From positions 67,501-131,500 of the forward strand of contig WPIO01000104.1 of NCBI GenBank assembly GCA_009760855.2: a stretch of 64,000 nucleotides of DNA, written 5' to 3'. The position numbers were made by a program, and so were the translations under genes. The notes beneath the pieces were generated by a model. It was not told the origin of the DNA and ran no database searches. It saw nothing but the letters and a program-made list of their open reading frames with translations. The DNA is from Cristatella mucedo. Its lineage: Eukaryota; Bryozoa; Phylactolaemata; Cristatellidae. Every line of letters starts with the position of its first letter. Within the stretch, counting starts at the first letter, position 1. This document shows, one piece after another, positions 34,561 through 48,652 of this stretch.

Positions 34561-35099
34561 GTTCGCGAGCTTGTGCACACCGCGCCAGAGCGAAAGCGTC
34601 GCTCCGAGCGCTGGCACAGCCCGACGGCCACACAGGACGCCTGTGGCATGTATGGCCGTCCGCTTAATGTGTGTATAGGTCCGGCATATATGTGGATATA
34701 TTACGGATATTTTCATATTTGCGGATATATATTCAGGACATTTTGAGGGCATATATTTTATTCTCACATAGTTAGGAACCCGGCGATATATGCGCGGCTA
34801 CCCCTGCGGCCACGCGTCGCCGCCGTGCATCGCCGCCTCACGTCGCCGCCGCCTGGAGCTGGTTGGTTGGCTCAGTGCAGACTGAACGGAATGCCGCCGA
34901 GGCACGACCTTTCACGACCGCCGCTGCGCGGTAAGTATCCGCGGGCGCGGAGCTGTAGTGAGTAAAGCCAGGGTGGTGGCGGCGACCCAAAGTCAGCACG
35001 GTGTGACGTGCTACTCTAGTACAGCCAGCTGATCGCCGTACGAACGCACGCACCGCCGTGCAACGCTCCTGAGTGGCAACCACTAGAGCTTCGTGCGCA
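34561..35099. other. Flank with a possible 5' exon donor of a type I relic
   Basis: 34680-34780 has GGATATAT-type repeats also found at 56000-56100. CGCG/GTAAGTAT at about 34929-34938 is a strong splice-donor match 5' of the type I start relic. No protein recognised. Confidence 0.4.
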
Positions 35100-35330
35100 T
35101 CGCTCTGGCGAACCTGGCGACGAATCCGTCCGACGACTCCGTAAGGAATTCCAAGCAGACGACGGTTGTGCTGCGAATGCCAATACCTCGGCTCCTCCAA
35201 GCGGCAGAGAATGCCGCCGCTCAAACACCCGCTCGTTAGCTGACCTTGCGACTTTACTACGCCGTACACTGGCTGCTCGCAATTTCAGGATCAACGAAGC
35301 CAACGTTCGCTTCTTGAAACCGCCTAAAGG
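35100..35330 (+). pseudogene. Relic of a type I SMYD 5' flank and start
   Basis: Ends with CAATTTCAGG followed by INEANVRFLKPPK, aligning with CAATTTCAGG and MNSSYVRFLKPSYE of the gene at 61031. The start ATG is ATC. Similarity upstream (around ATTCCRAGCAG) suggests the whole 5' flank was duplicated. Coding similarity ends after about 13 codons. Confidence 0.65.
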
Positions 35331-35639
35331 TACGTTTACGCGGCAGACTCTTCAGATGGATGCCAACTTTCCCGCTAATTAGGATGTTTACACGACAGAG
35401 GATGTCCCGCATACGACAGATTCTCTGGCCAGCCTAGTCCAGCTCGCAGCCCGTGCTCTCATCACAAGAAACTTCCGGAGCTCGATTTCTTAGCTCGTGA
35501 CTGTGGCGTTCATCAGATGTAATAATTCTAACAAGGAGCTTTTTCTTTTATAGAAGCAGGCAAGTCTTTAATACCACGGCCAAAGGCGCTAAAATTTCAA
35601 ACAAACTCGTCTTGAAACACTTCCGTACAGTTTGGCAGC
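35331..35639. other. Intergenic, nothing recognised
   Basis: No gene or repeat recognised. Confidence 0.35.
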
Positions 35640-35890
35640 GATCTGGGCTTCCCGCTATGCCTACGCCAGTCAAACGTCTCCAACGGTGAAATTATGCTCC
35701 AATAATACTCGACGCGCTCGTATCAAATAAAGACTGAGTGATTTTCCTCTGTACTCGTTCAATAACCGTGAGCATAGTCCCACCTACATAGAGATTTTGC
35801 CGGTGCTACCTCTGCTTAAAGGTTCTGGTGGTCGAACCCAACGCCAAAGATGCGAGTCTTGGATCGGCTACTGCCAACTAAACTGCATAG
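35640..35890. repeat. Segmental duplication SD4, copy 2, left block
   Basis: Diverged counterpart of 19140-19400. Confidence 0.55.
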
Positions 35891-35955
35891 AAAGAGAATG
35901 AGTTCTCCAAGGGCGCTATAGCAAATGTACAATTATTGTTATTATTATTATTGTC
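35880..35955 (+). mobile_element. LINE family A 3'-end stub
   Basis: GAATGAGTTCTCCAAGGGCGC followed by an AT-rich tail with (TTA)n; only about 70 bp of 3' end. Confidence 0.7.
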
Positions 35956-35959
35956 CTTA

Positions 35960-36310
35960 TTTCCTATGCCTAGGTAAACTACTTCACCAGCCTCGGCCAC
36001 TTCCCGCCCCGACAAATCCTCCGCGGTTCATTAATTACCTTTCTCGCTTCGTTGCTTAAACACTCTTGGCAGCAGAGGCTTTTTGCTCTGCGGGTCCAAG
36101 ACTGTGGAACACACTTCCGAAATTCTTACGTAACGACAGCTAGTCTCCTGCTGCCGTCTGAGACGCACGCTTTCAAACCGTCTGTTGAGCTGCTTCTTCC
36201 AAACTGCTCACTTCCGCTTCATTCGTCCACTCGGCATTGGCTTTGCGCTTCCTCTTTTTCTGTGAGATCAAGTTTTTCGTGGAAATAATTTCAAAGCTAT
36301 TTTAGAAATA
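35960..36310 (+). mobile_element. LINE family B C-terminal fragment
   Basis: The plus strand reads RLFALRVQDCGTHFRNSYVT and similar; collinear with 20380-20640. Confidence 0.6.
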
Positions 36311-36699
36311 ACGACATTTCTCATAGAAAAGAAAAGAAAAATCTCTATGCTATCGAGTCACGTGGAGCTACCGCGTGCACGCCGCTCGAGCTTCGAGTGC
36401 GAGCAACGGAAGGCGCTGCAGCGTAACGCCGCCACCGTAGCCGTCGTGACCTTTTGTGAAGTTACGGAAGTAAGGAGAACGTGCGCACGTACTTGCGCCC
36501 AGTCGACAAGCAACCGAAAAATTGTGAGCTTTGAAATAAACGCGCTTACTGTGGTTTATGAAATTTCCCTACTCGTTGGTCTTGCCCCCATTATTAAAAC
36601 CCCGAGTTCGTCCATCCATGCAGCAGTTTGAACCCGGTTCCAAGTTATATATATCTTTTGCCTAAGTACTTTAGCATACGAGTTGCACATGTAGCGTTA
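36311..36699. other. Intergenic, nothing recognised
   Basis: An open frame at 36347-36631 has no recognisable similarity or domain. Confidence 0.35.
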
Positions 36700-38270
<1,571 letters not shown>

Positions 38271-38274
38271 GTGC

Positions 38275-39440
38275 ATTTTTAGCTTCCTTTTTAATGTAGT
38301 CGAATCAGGGAAAGTCGTGACGTCACTCGGGAGCGTGTGTTCAGGGCTTTAGAAGTATTCAATATGCATTTAAGGTATTTTACAAAATAATTTAGGTTGC
38401 TTCATGCAAGAACTTAACGACTTGAATCAGAAGAGCGCCTTGTACGAAGCTCAGCCTGATTGAAAAGTAGTTTCGATAAGTAGGCTGGATATGTATAAGA
38501 AAAGACCCTGAAATTCAGTGACAAAAGCTTGATGCCGATGCGTTGTTTGATAGGAGCCAATATATAAGTCGGTATAACTTTCGGAAGTAGTAGTGTAATG
38601 TGGCCACTGCAATGCTCTCGATAAACAAGGCTGCAGAGTTTGGTGACAACTGCAGGTGCCTAATTGTATAGACTGGTAAATCTGCAAGCACTAAACCACG
38701 GAACTCGAGATGTGTAGCAACTATAATTACAATATAAATAACTTTAATAAATGTGTAGAGCGCCGTCAGAGAACTTAATCGCTTTTTAGGCTCTTTACAT
38801 ATGCTGTGCAGTAAGCATGGTCGTATGGTTATTAGCAGCATACTCAGTGTTAGAATGAATTAGCACGAGAAGGATGAATCCAACGAACCCACTACATGCT
38901 GAGATAATAATGCGAGTTTTAGCTTTGTGTTAAATCTCGTCAAGTTTTGGGATGTCGCGAGGTTAGTTGATAGTGCATGGATTAACTTTGACATGAATTC
39001 GTTGTCTAATCAGGTGCACATTTATGCAGCGTAATGTATCAATACCTAAGTACATTTGCTTGCAGAACTTACATTGTCGTCTCAAAAAGGTACTTTTAGA
39101 ACAAGACACCCGGATTTAGGGCAGGTTGGAGAGAAAGTAATATACTAAGGCGCGTTTAGGGACAAGTTTTATAATGTCAAGTCATACTAGGTTATCCCAT
39201 AACTACTTATTTGGTGCTATCGTCACTCAGTTTGAAAAGTTTGCTGCCATCCAAGTGCAGATGTCAACATTACAGGCAGCAAAGGAGTGTGCGTGGCAGC
39301 AGCAGATCTGTGCATCGCAAACTTTGAATAGTGGGCATTGAATCTTATGGATGGCTAGTAGACATCTTGGACTCAGACAAAATTTCGGGATGACGCCACA
39401 AGTTGCAGGCTTGAACGAAGGAGTGGGAATAATGCAAGAC
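38275..39440 (-). mobile_element. LINE family A, old copy
   Basis: The minus strand contains decayed RT pieces (39227-39442, with CTWMAANFSN as in other copies) and the 3' part; heavily broken. Confidence 0.6.
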
Positions 39441-39449
39441 ATCGAGGGA

Positions 39450-40150
39450 TTATAATAGTAATGCGTTTTTATGGCGCCTTCAGATAACTCAGTCTTTTTT
39501 ATGCAGTTAAAATTTGGTGTAAAGATACATGATTACAAGGTTATTAGTAGCATTCTCAACGTCAATAAGCATATTTATGGTTAGAGATGACGTGAACAAG
39601 ATCAGCATTCAAATAACTCTAGTTGCAGCATGCACACTGTCAGCACGCATAAAGACACTCAAGATAAATCACATGGTCCTAGTAGTGCTGTGATAAAGAA
39701 ATGCAGTTTTAGGTTTTTGTGATGTGTTCAACTTAGGAGATGTCATGACGAATTTCGGAGGTTAGTTCCAGGCTTTGGTAGCGTATGTACTAAAGGCACG
39801 ATCTTTTATAAATTTAGGGTTCATATGAGGTTTGGGTAGCCAATCATATTCCGAAAAGCAAATGGTGCGATGTTCCGCCTCGTGGGAAGTAGATCGGATT
39901 GGGAGGCTGGAATCAAAGAGTTGAGGGACCTTAAAATGAGTGATCAAACCCTAAAATCGAAGGTTTGCTTGACTGGGAGCCAGTCGCTTGACTGGGAGCT
40001 GGTGCAGGTAGGCGAGAAGTGGTGTGATGTGGAAATTGCCTCCCTCACGAAAGAGTAGCGTAGCTGTCTTAAAGAGCTTCACAGGAAAGAGAAGAAAGCA
40101 GTGCTCTTCCCTGTGGGGAATGCACTGAGGAGCAGATGAGCGCAATGAGG
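39450..40150 (-). mobile_element. LINE family A, C-terminal and 3' part
   Basis: Minus-strand FKVPQLFDSSLPIRSTSHEA and ITPLLAYLHQLPVKR correspond to the family A block; a tail with AATAGTAATGCG is at 39450. Confidence 0.7.
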
Positions 40151-40169
40151 ATGCGTTTTTTTAATGTAT

Positions 40170-43100
40170 CTCCATCTGTAACTCGACAATGTGAGTGTTT
40201 GGCAGGAGAGCTTCGTATAGCACACTCGGACAAGCCTAAGCGGATTCCTGTAGGCATACGATAGCCTAAAGACTTCATCCCACGCAACAAAAAGATGGGG
40301 TTAAGCATAGGAGAATCAGGAGACCAGTTAAGGGAGTGAATAGAATGGGAGTAGAAGCGAAGGACCGCTGGAAAAAGAGGAGCCACAGTCGGCAGCCGGA
40401 GAGTAGTTGTTGCTTAAGAGTTGTGAAAGCGAGTCCTACATTCTAGAACTTGCGGAGCTAAAGCTTGTGTTGCAGACGGTCTTTAGGCGTGAACAAAATA
40501 GAAAAACTAATCTATCGTCCATACAGAACCAGACAGCACGAAGAGGCTGAAACTGGTGCAGCAGTTCTGCTAGGTACGAAGGAGCCAAGCCGTGGCGGGC
40601 CTTGTGGGTCAGCTTAAAAACTTTGCTCTGTATACGGCGATCAACCGGCAGCCATCCTAGCATTTTTTTTAGCAAAGAAGACACGTTTTGAAACCTCTGC
40701 CACTTGAGAACAAGCCTTGCAGCCATATTCATAGCCAGCTGCAGTTTCCTAGTTACTTTTTTTGGTAGCCTGGCCAAAAAGGAATCACAAAATCAAGCCG
40801 AGACAAAACTAAAGAGCTAGGTAAATCTTTTGCAAGCCACTGTGGAAGACAACTATTAATCATAGAAAGGGATCGGAAGTAATGGCTAGCTGTAGAAACA
40901 CCCTTCTACATGAAGTATTTAAAATTTGTGCAGCTTTTGAACGACACCTCAATTTTTTGAGCACGTAATGACGGTCGCACAGCAGCATCACTTATAAAAA
41001 GAGCAAAGCGTTTAAATCCAGGCAGACGCTTAGGGTGTCATATGAGCTGCAGTTTGGTTGTGTTATCATTTAGCTTTAAGAATTTTTCAGGAATCCTGGA
41101 TCGACTACCGGTAATGAACGAATTCAGTTTATCAGTTGCTGCAACAGCTTTTGTCAATTTGAATGACGACAAATACAACTGAGTATCGCTAGCATAAAAG
41201 TGACATCCTATTCCATGGCCCTTAATCATTTTCCCCAAGAGGTTGAATATAAATGGAGAATAGCAAGGGACCGAGGACGGACCCTTGAGGATCTCCACAG
41301 GTGATAATCAATAATAATAATCAAGCCGAGACAGAACTAAAAAGCTAGTTAAATCTTTTGCAAGCCACTGTGAAAGATAGCTTCCAATCTTGGATAGAAA
41401 TCGGACGTTATGGCTAGCTGTAGAAGCAGTCTTCTGAATAAAGTCTTTAAAATTTATACAGCTGTCGAAAACGACACCTACATTTGAGCACCTAGTGATG
41501 GGCGCACAGGAGCATCAACAATTAAAAAAGCAAATCCTCTTAATCCAGCTACATGCTTATGGTGCCCTATGAGCAGCAGTTCGGTTTTTACGTCAACTAG
41601 TTTCAAGACGTTTTCCAACATCCTGGATCGAATGTCGGTAAGGAACTAATTCAGTTTACCAGTTGCTGCAACAGCTTTCGATAATTTGAACGACGACAAA
41701 TACAACTGAGTATCGTCAGCATAAAAGTGACATCCTATTCCATGGCCCTTAATAATTTTTCCCAGAGGTTGTGTATAACTGGAGAACAGCAAGGGACCAA
41801 GGGCGGACCTTAAGGGACGCTATAGGTGACCCGTTTTGTGTGTGAGACCTGACCCTCTACACGACAAGGAATGAACACGATCAGACAAGTACGATTTGAA
41901 CCATGCGGGTGCCTTGTCAGCAAGACCGATCGCTGTTCTCAATCGTTCACGTAGAACATCGTGATTAATGGTGTCACAAACATCTGACAGATCTAGCAGT
42001 GCTATGGTAGTGACATTCCCGTCATTATTACTACGTAGAATGACGTCGTAACTTGGAGGAGAGCAGGTTCAGTGGAGTGCTGCCTCTTGAACCCTGATTC
42101 AAATGCTTCTGACATTTCATTCTTTTAAGCTACTGCAACCAGCTGCTTAGCAACAATTCTTCAGAGGATATTTGATAAGAAATAAAGAAGGGTAACTGGA
42201 TAATAGTTTGCTAGGACCTCTGTATCTAATCCATGCTTTTTAAGTATAGGCCTAACAATTGACGATTTGAAAGACTTGGGGACGACCCCTTTTCCCAAAG
42301 AAGCAATAAAACTCTCGGTTATGGCCGTGCTAAGTTGGTCTGCTGGTGAGGACCACAGAGGTGGCGGTAAAGAGTCTTTATGAGACAAGCTCATTTTACT
42401 AGAACTTATTAGGTAGCCAAATCGCATGCAGAAACCACGGAAAACCTTTTAAGAAAGATCACAGGTTGTGATTCCACGATTGACTTACTCGAAGGGGGCT
42501 CTATGGGGGCATAAATGTGCACAATGTTTTAAGTAAAGAAGGCTGAAAAATTTTCGCCTGAGCAGTCAGTATCTGGCGAGTGAGACGTCTCAGCATTGTT
42601 TACTGTCTTAAAAATCTGTTTAGGCCAATAAATTTGCATGACTGGCAGGAATTCCGTTTTCGAGAGAAAAAAGAAGCCCTGGCTACTTTAAGATTCTGGG
42701 TGTAAACTCGAAAAAAGTCTTTTAAATTAACTAGATCTGCAACAGCTTATTTCTTATTTCTTTCATCGAAGTTCAAGTCTTCGCTTAATACTGAGCATCT
42801 TTTGAAGAATTTTTGTAGATTGAAATCAATCTCCACGCCTCTGTACACCGATAGAATGAACTGGAGCATGCTTGTCAAGAGCACTCCCAAGTGTCATGTT
42901 TACAGCATCAGTAAGGGTATCAATGCTGTTGGTCTAGTCTGGGTGCTGATCAAAAAGACCTGCATTGCAAACAGATTTAAAAAATGTATCTATGTCAATG
43001 CTTTTTAAGTTACGTCGCTTGAAAATTTCGACATTACCGTGTACGTACAAGGGAGCACGAACAGTAAACGAGACGGAACACTGATCCGAGAGATTTAGTG

Positions 43101-43170
43101 GGCACACTACAAGGTCAGTATGGAGGGCATCAGTAACGGTCTGCTTGTCGGCGAATCCTTGACGTTGGGC
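40170..43170 (-). mobile_element. LINE family B, long copy with an internal duplication
   Basis: On the minus strand: endonuclease-side sequence at 42934-43150, linker at 42161-42427 (PPPLWSSPADQLSTAITESF), RT with [15 protein letters not shown] (YASD for YADD) at 41038-41298, C-terminus LPKKVTRKLQLAMNMAARLV and LGWLPVDRRIQSKV at 40436-40777. About 530 bp is present twice in tandem (about 40785-41310 and 41320-41830), covering the YADD region and the following part. Confidence 0.85.
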
Positions 43171-43719
43171 ATTGCACTGCAATGTGCTTACTTGCACTTG
43201 CACGGCAGAGCCATATGTTGACACGCCCCATGCAAACTTAACAATCCAGTGTCCCTCTGAGCCATGGAAAAGCTTCCGGTGCCCATTGCTTGACTCGCGA
43301 ATCGTCACACCTCAAACCAGCATTGCGACTCACCGCCTGAGAAGACGGATATGATGGAGGGGCCTTACCGACCTCACGCGACCAGTGATAGTGGCCGGTC
43401 CTCGCTAGCCATGACGCTCTCGTCACGTGGCGGCAGTCTGGCAAAGGATCACCGCGAGAGCGAACCGCATTCGAGCTGCTAGCACAGCTGCGGGTGGCAG
43501 CGGAGGCTTTTGAGAGCTGCTATACGCGAGGTAAGAGCACTACCTAGGCAAAGCCACCACCGCAGCCTGACGGACGAACGATGGCTACGCCAAGGGTGCT
43601 GCTGCCGCCGCCGGCCGTACCACTAAGCGAACGCCGAACAGTGCGAAGCGCAGTCCTTGAGGCTATATCGTCTTGCTTTCTCGCCTTGCTATCCTGATAT
43701 AATTGTTGTGTATAGCAGG
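43171..43719. other. Intergenic, nothing recognised
   Basis: GC-rich around 43400-43640 without recognisable coding similarity. Confidence 0.35.
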
Positions 43720-43900
43720 TTTGTCAAATTTGCCTACTGACCCTCATGCACGTCACCTCTAACCACGTTGTGCTTAATGTTCGTTGAGCACGTTACTTTT
43801 AATCTTTCAATAATGTTTCCTGTACTGTGAATATAAAGTACCAAGAAAGAGATCGAGTTCTCTGAGGGAACCATTAGAAATATTTAGTATTATTATTATT
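43720..43900 (+). mobile_element. LINE family A 3' end
   Basis: ACGTCACCTCTAACCACGTTG, GAGTTCTCTGAGGGAACC and a TTATTATTATTATT tail mark the family A 3' end on the plus strand. Confidence 0.75.
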
Positions 43901-44362
43901 ATCACTATTATTCTTACGTGGCCTTGCTATCTTGCAACACCTGTGGTCTCGCCATGTTTAAGGAAGGTCGTCAATCGAGTTCTCGCTGGTGCAGCCGACG
44001 CCCTACATCAGCAACAGACATAAGCGATAGATACAGGACTCGTGGGCCCAGATATTTTCTGTAATAGTAGAAGCTAGAGCGACCGCGCCTAACTCCATCG
44101 TGACACACGACGGCGAACTTCCGTCTAGCGTAAGCTAGCTCAGCATTGTCTTCAGTGACGGAACTACCATAGCTATGCAAAGCAAGGCCACAAGCAGTCA
44201 GCTACTCGTAGAACTCGTGGATTCGTATGCGAGAAGCTCGAATGCAAGATGCTGAGAACCAAAGCAGCTGCGGTATAAGAGCTCCGTTGACTAACCTAGA
44301 GCTTGTTTTTTTTTCGATTGACCCTCCCTGATCGCCGGAAGCAGGCCGACTGAGACGACACG
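43901..44362 (+). other. 5' flank of a type II SMYD pseudogene
   Basis: 44190-44362 matches the flank of the 33070 copy (CTACTCGTAG, GCTGAGA, T-run, GCCGACTGAGACGACACG). It differs from the flank of 14223/48653, so type II has two promoter classes. Confidence 0.5.
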
Positions 44363-45524
44363 ATGAACTACGCCGAGTTCCTGCGTACTCGCTATGAGTG
44401 AGATGACGTGATCAACTCGGGAATGCCGTACGCATACGTCCTGCTGAACTCGTCGAGAGGCCGCTACTGTGCCTGCTGCGTTCGTCCCACGCCGGCGGCG
44501 AGGCTGATCGGGTGCCCCGACTGCCAGTTTGAGAGCTATTGTGGACCCGAGTGCCGCCAGGCGGCGCTGGCGTTCCACCGCTTCGAGTGCCCCCTGCTGG
44601 CAGCTAGGACTCGTGGCGGTAAGCGACCGGAACAGCTGCTGTACATGACGCGTCTACTCTTTCGAACGTTTGTGCGTCAAGCGTTCGAGGGTGCCACCGA
44701 CGTCGACAATGCCGGGATGCCGCCGCTGCAGTTTCCCAGCATCGAAGATTCAGGCTGGCGAAAGACATTCAACGACCTCTATAGCAACGAGGAGTCACTG
44801 AAGCGGCGCCCCGATCTCTACCAACCGACGCTGGCCAACTTCGACAAGTTTTGGCGCGGATCAGAGCGTCAGCAGTTCGAGTTACCCCGGCATGACACTG
44901 TGCTCGCCACGTTCGGGCGGCTTCGCACCAACTGTGGCGAGCTGTACGACCCGGAGCTGTGCACCATCGGCCGGGCCATCTACCTCAGCCCGTCGGTCGT
45001 GAATCACTCGTGCGTTTGGAACTCGGTCTTTGTCACCGAAGGTCTGCGTGTCGTATGGCGAGCCACGAAAAATATAGACACAGCGAGCGAACAGGTGAGT
45101 GTGGGCAGCCTTGGTTGGCGGCTGTGAGCTAGTGCCCACGAAACCGGGCAGCTTTGTTACGGTGACCTCCCGAATCAGCCTCAGCAGGCAACGACAGCGA
45201 AGCGTGCTAAATGCAGGCTACTTTTTGCTATGTCCCCAAAAAGGTGCTCTGCCGCACTAACTGTGACAAAGTCATTGCCCGAACCTCTGTTCGTCAAAAA
45301 ACAATAAGGTGAGACTAGTTTGGAGGCCCATACCTTGGATGGCCCAGAAAGGAAGTAAGTGGCAGTGAAAAGGGGTGTGGCAAAGAAAATCATCCCTAAA
45401 GAGTAGTAAGACGGGGTGACTATACAGAGATGCAGACAGACAGAGAGACAGACGTTCAGACAATGAAGGAGGCTGTGGCTGCTTACATAAACCAAGCTAG
45501 AGGCATGAATGTAGAGGTAGGAAG

Positions 45525-45590
45525 TAAGAGAGAGAGAGAGAGAGACAGGGAAAGAGCGGAGAGAGAGAGAGAGAGAGAGAGAGGAAAGCT
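45525..45590. repeat. (GA)n tract in the pseudogene intron
   Basis: GA runs interrupted by CAGGGAAAGAGCG; the matching tract at 49818-49868 is shorter. Confidence 0.9.
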
Positions 45591-46021
45591 AGTTTGGATC
45601 TAAGATATGCCGAAGTTGGGTCGGTTGTCAAGTGCAGGGGTCGAAAGGCGAAAGTTTCTGTCGCAGAAGTCACTCAAAGAGAGAAAGACTGTGAACTCCG
45701 CGGTCTTCTGTGTTGGCTCTTCCGAAAAATTACGCCGCCACCGTAATGACGGGACATGAAGGGATGACGTAATGATGGGAAATGACGTGTGGAATGCGAG
45801 GGACGCGCGGAGGAAGCCGTGCCGCCGCCCCGCCACTGCTTCACAGATTCTCCTTCGACGGCACGCGCCGGACCGCGCTTTCGAACAACACAGGAAAGCG
45901 CGCCCGCTCGCCGCCGCCTCCTCCGCAGGAAGAGCGCTGGCCTCGGCTTCAACCGCGACGGGAATTCAACCAGGACGCGCCGCGGACCGCGGCTATCGAA
46001 TCCCGCCTCTACTACTACTAC

Positions 46022-46090
46022 TTCTAATAATAATAATAATCATGCACTTGATAAAGCGCCCTCAGAGAACTCAATCTCTTTCTAGGCGCT
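46022..46090 (-). mobile_element. LINE family A 3'-end stub (duplicate)
   Basis: Copy of the stub at 11862-11935, at the identical intron position. Confidence 0.8.
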
Positions 46091-47084
46091 AGCTATCTCC
46101 CCGTGACTCGTTTCGTCGAGCTCGCCAGCGCCGTACTCACCTGTGGATATTTCCTTTACCGTACCAGATCATATCCTACTGCATCGACGAGTTCCTGCTC
46201 TAAATGACAATCGAGGGGCACGAGCTGTGCAGGAGCGAATACTTCTTCGAGTGCCGCTGCCTACTGTGCGACGGCTCCGAAGCGGCCGTGCGGCGCGACC
46301 GTCGCCTCACGTCCATGCGCTGCATGCACAGCGCCGACTGTCGCAAGATGGCGGCTGCCTGCACGGTGACGACAGTCGCAAGATGGCCGACTACTGATCG
46401 GCGTCCAACAAAGACGTGAGCGCCGACGAGCGAGCCGAAGCCGAAGGCAACGCGAAGCGCGCGCTCGCCGCCATGGCCGAGTCGGAGTCGAGGGGAGAGC
46501 AAGCGCTCACGCCCGGGCTGGCGTCGAGCTACCTTCGCGACGAGCAGCGACTGGGCATTTGCAACGTCCACGTGATCCGCGTTCGCGAGGGCCTGGTGCG
46601 CGCCTGCTACGAGCGCGCAGCGGACGACGACGGCGTCGGCGCAGCGGCCGAGAGCTGGCGGCTGGGCGTGGCCGAAGGCCTCGTCCTGCTCGACGTGTAC
46701 GAGCTGCTGTACTTCCGGCCGGCGTGGCCGGTCGGCAAGCTGCGAGTGAGCATCGGCGCCATGATGATGCGAAGCGGAGGTCAAGCGGAGGTCAAGCGGA
46801 GGCAGCTGAGCGACAGTTCGTCGAAGCGCTGGAAATCCTGAGGGTCACGCACGGAGCTGACCACGCACTCATCCAGAGCACGGAGCAACGCCTGGCGGCG
46901 TGTCGCGAGGCCGTCTGGCGTAGCCGGGGCTTACTGGGAGGCAATGAAAGTGACACCGCTTTTCCAGTGGCAACGTCTTAATTCGTGCTTCCCGCCGCTA
47001 GATGGCTCTGCGGTATATAGAGAGCTGACTTCCTCAAAGTAGTTTCGATCAAACTAATGGCCTTCCTGTAAACATTTAATAATA

Positions 47085-47117
47085 ATAATGCACTTGATAA
47101 AGCGCCCTCAGAGAACT

Positions 47118-47163
<46 letters not shown>

Positions 47164-47375
47164 AGGCGCTTTACATTTGCTGCAAAGAGAAATGCAATTG
47201 AATGGTGAGTAAAATCATGCTTGATAAACAAACAAAATGAATAACATGGTTAGGGGTGACATGCACAGGGTCAGCATGCGATTGTGGTTGGTGGCAGCAT
47301 GCACAGTGTCAGCACGCATAAGCACGTGAATGACGAATCGCAGGGACCCGCTAAATGCTCTCCTAAATAGGTGCG
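47085..47375 (-). mobile_element. LINE family A 3' end (duplicate)
   Basis: Copy of 12917-13200; its internal CT run has expanded here to about 40 bp (47123-47163). Confidence 0.85.
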
Positions 47376-47748
47376 TTTGAAAGTTTCGGTAGGAACCTAT
47401 ATGGCGAATTTTCAGTTGTAGCTACTGTCTGCGGGGCGTTGTCATTTTCCAGCTGCCATTTCCGCTTTCCATTCGCGTTGCAATTTCACGCTGCCATTTC
47501 GCGTTGCCATTTGCAATCGACTCGCCGTTCCACTAATAAAAAGAGAAAATGCCGTCCGCGAAGGGCACTTTTTCATCGAGCTGAGTGGGAATCGTGTGGT
47601 GAGGGCGTTGAGCTTCTGCTGATCCTCGAACTCGCTCCAGCTGGCTACTAATAATAATAATGATTAAGAACAGCGGGCGGTACGCTGCACGGCAAAGGGT
47701 CGTGCCTCCGTAGCCCTTCTCTCGGTCCCGCTTAAGTTCAAGGCCAGG

Positions 47749-47909
47749 GCTGATTCAGCACCCTCATTTATCTAGCTGCAGATGAGCCTTAACGGTTGTC
47801 GCCGCTGCTTGTAGTGGGCAATACAGGATCGCCCACCGCAGAGCTGAAAACCACGTGACATGGGTCGGGAAGAGCGAGCACCTTACCTCTAATCTTATAA
47901 CGCGCGGCT
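47749..47909 (-). mobile_element. tRNA-derived SINE, diverged (duplicate)
   Basis: Copy of the SINE at 13571-13731. Confidence 0.65.
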
Positions 47910-48652
47910 ACGGGCTAAAGCAACGCTAAGAGCCTGATGACATCATCGCCCGGCGTGCGAGCTAGTGCTCGTGCAGCGGACACTCACTGATCGCCGCGAG
48001 ATGGCGGATAACAGCCGGCGGCTGAATTTTTTCCGGCGCCACCCGAGTGAACCAGTGGTGCATCGGTGCAATCGATTGGTGCATCGAGCAACGCTGAGTG
48101 CGTGCTTTCCTTTTCAAGGTTACCTTAAAAAACGCTACTAAGCAACAAGGCAGCATCGCTGCATACAATGTCTGGTTATATCCAAAAAGGATATTGCATC
48201 TCACCGGCCAGACTTGTGGGTTATTACCGCTTCGCTCGCTCCTCTGGCGCCATTGTCACAGAGAATGTCAACCGATCGCTCGCCCTAAATAGTCTCAATA
48301 GCTCAACCGTCTCTCCCGTTTTCATCAGGCAGACGCACCTGGCTTATGGGCATCAGCTGGAAGCGCTTGAATTATCGTCGACGCCGCGAACAAATGGCTG
48401 CGCTTGCCTCAGCCTCAATTCCTCGACGCCCAGAGCCGCCATTAAGAGGCCATCAAAGACACGTGCTCGGGCGTGACCTGCCGCCTCCTCCGGAGGTCAA
48501 TCGGGCGCTGGCGCTCCTTGGCGTGTGTAATGAGTGACGATGGCTGCAAACATAGCACCTCCGCTCGCTGAGATTAACAGGCGAACGTGCATTCTGGCGA
48601 CCGCGACGTCCGATTGCAGACCGGCCCGGCGCCTCACGCTCGCGGATCGACG

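Larger units (their letters stand above)
44363..46981 (+). pseudogene. SMYD type II pseudogene (exon 1 nearly intact, exon 2 broken)
   Basis: Exon 1 is 44363-45094, ending CAG/GTGAGT. TGA at 44399-44401 is the 13th codon; the rest is open from 44402. The MYND ligands are complete and the SET motif reads NHSCVWN. Exon 2 is 46168-46981 after CGTACCAG: IISYCIDEFLL then TAA (46201-46203), CRCLLC, a frameshift and stop in the duplicated HSADCRKMA segment, then the 11-bp GGAGGTCAAGC duplication. From 44620 to 45685 the copy is nearly identical to 48910-49967; from 45687 it is nearly identical to 11487 onward. The intron thus joins two sources and lacks about 370 bp found in the 49-50 kb intron. Confidence 0.9.

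Noticed and set aside
36347-36631. 94-residue open frame beginning MLSSHVELPRARRS
   Set aside because: No homologue recognised, no duplicate in the matching SD4 block, and no splice or promoter context.
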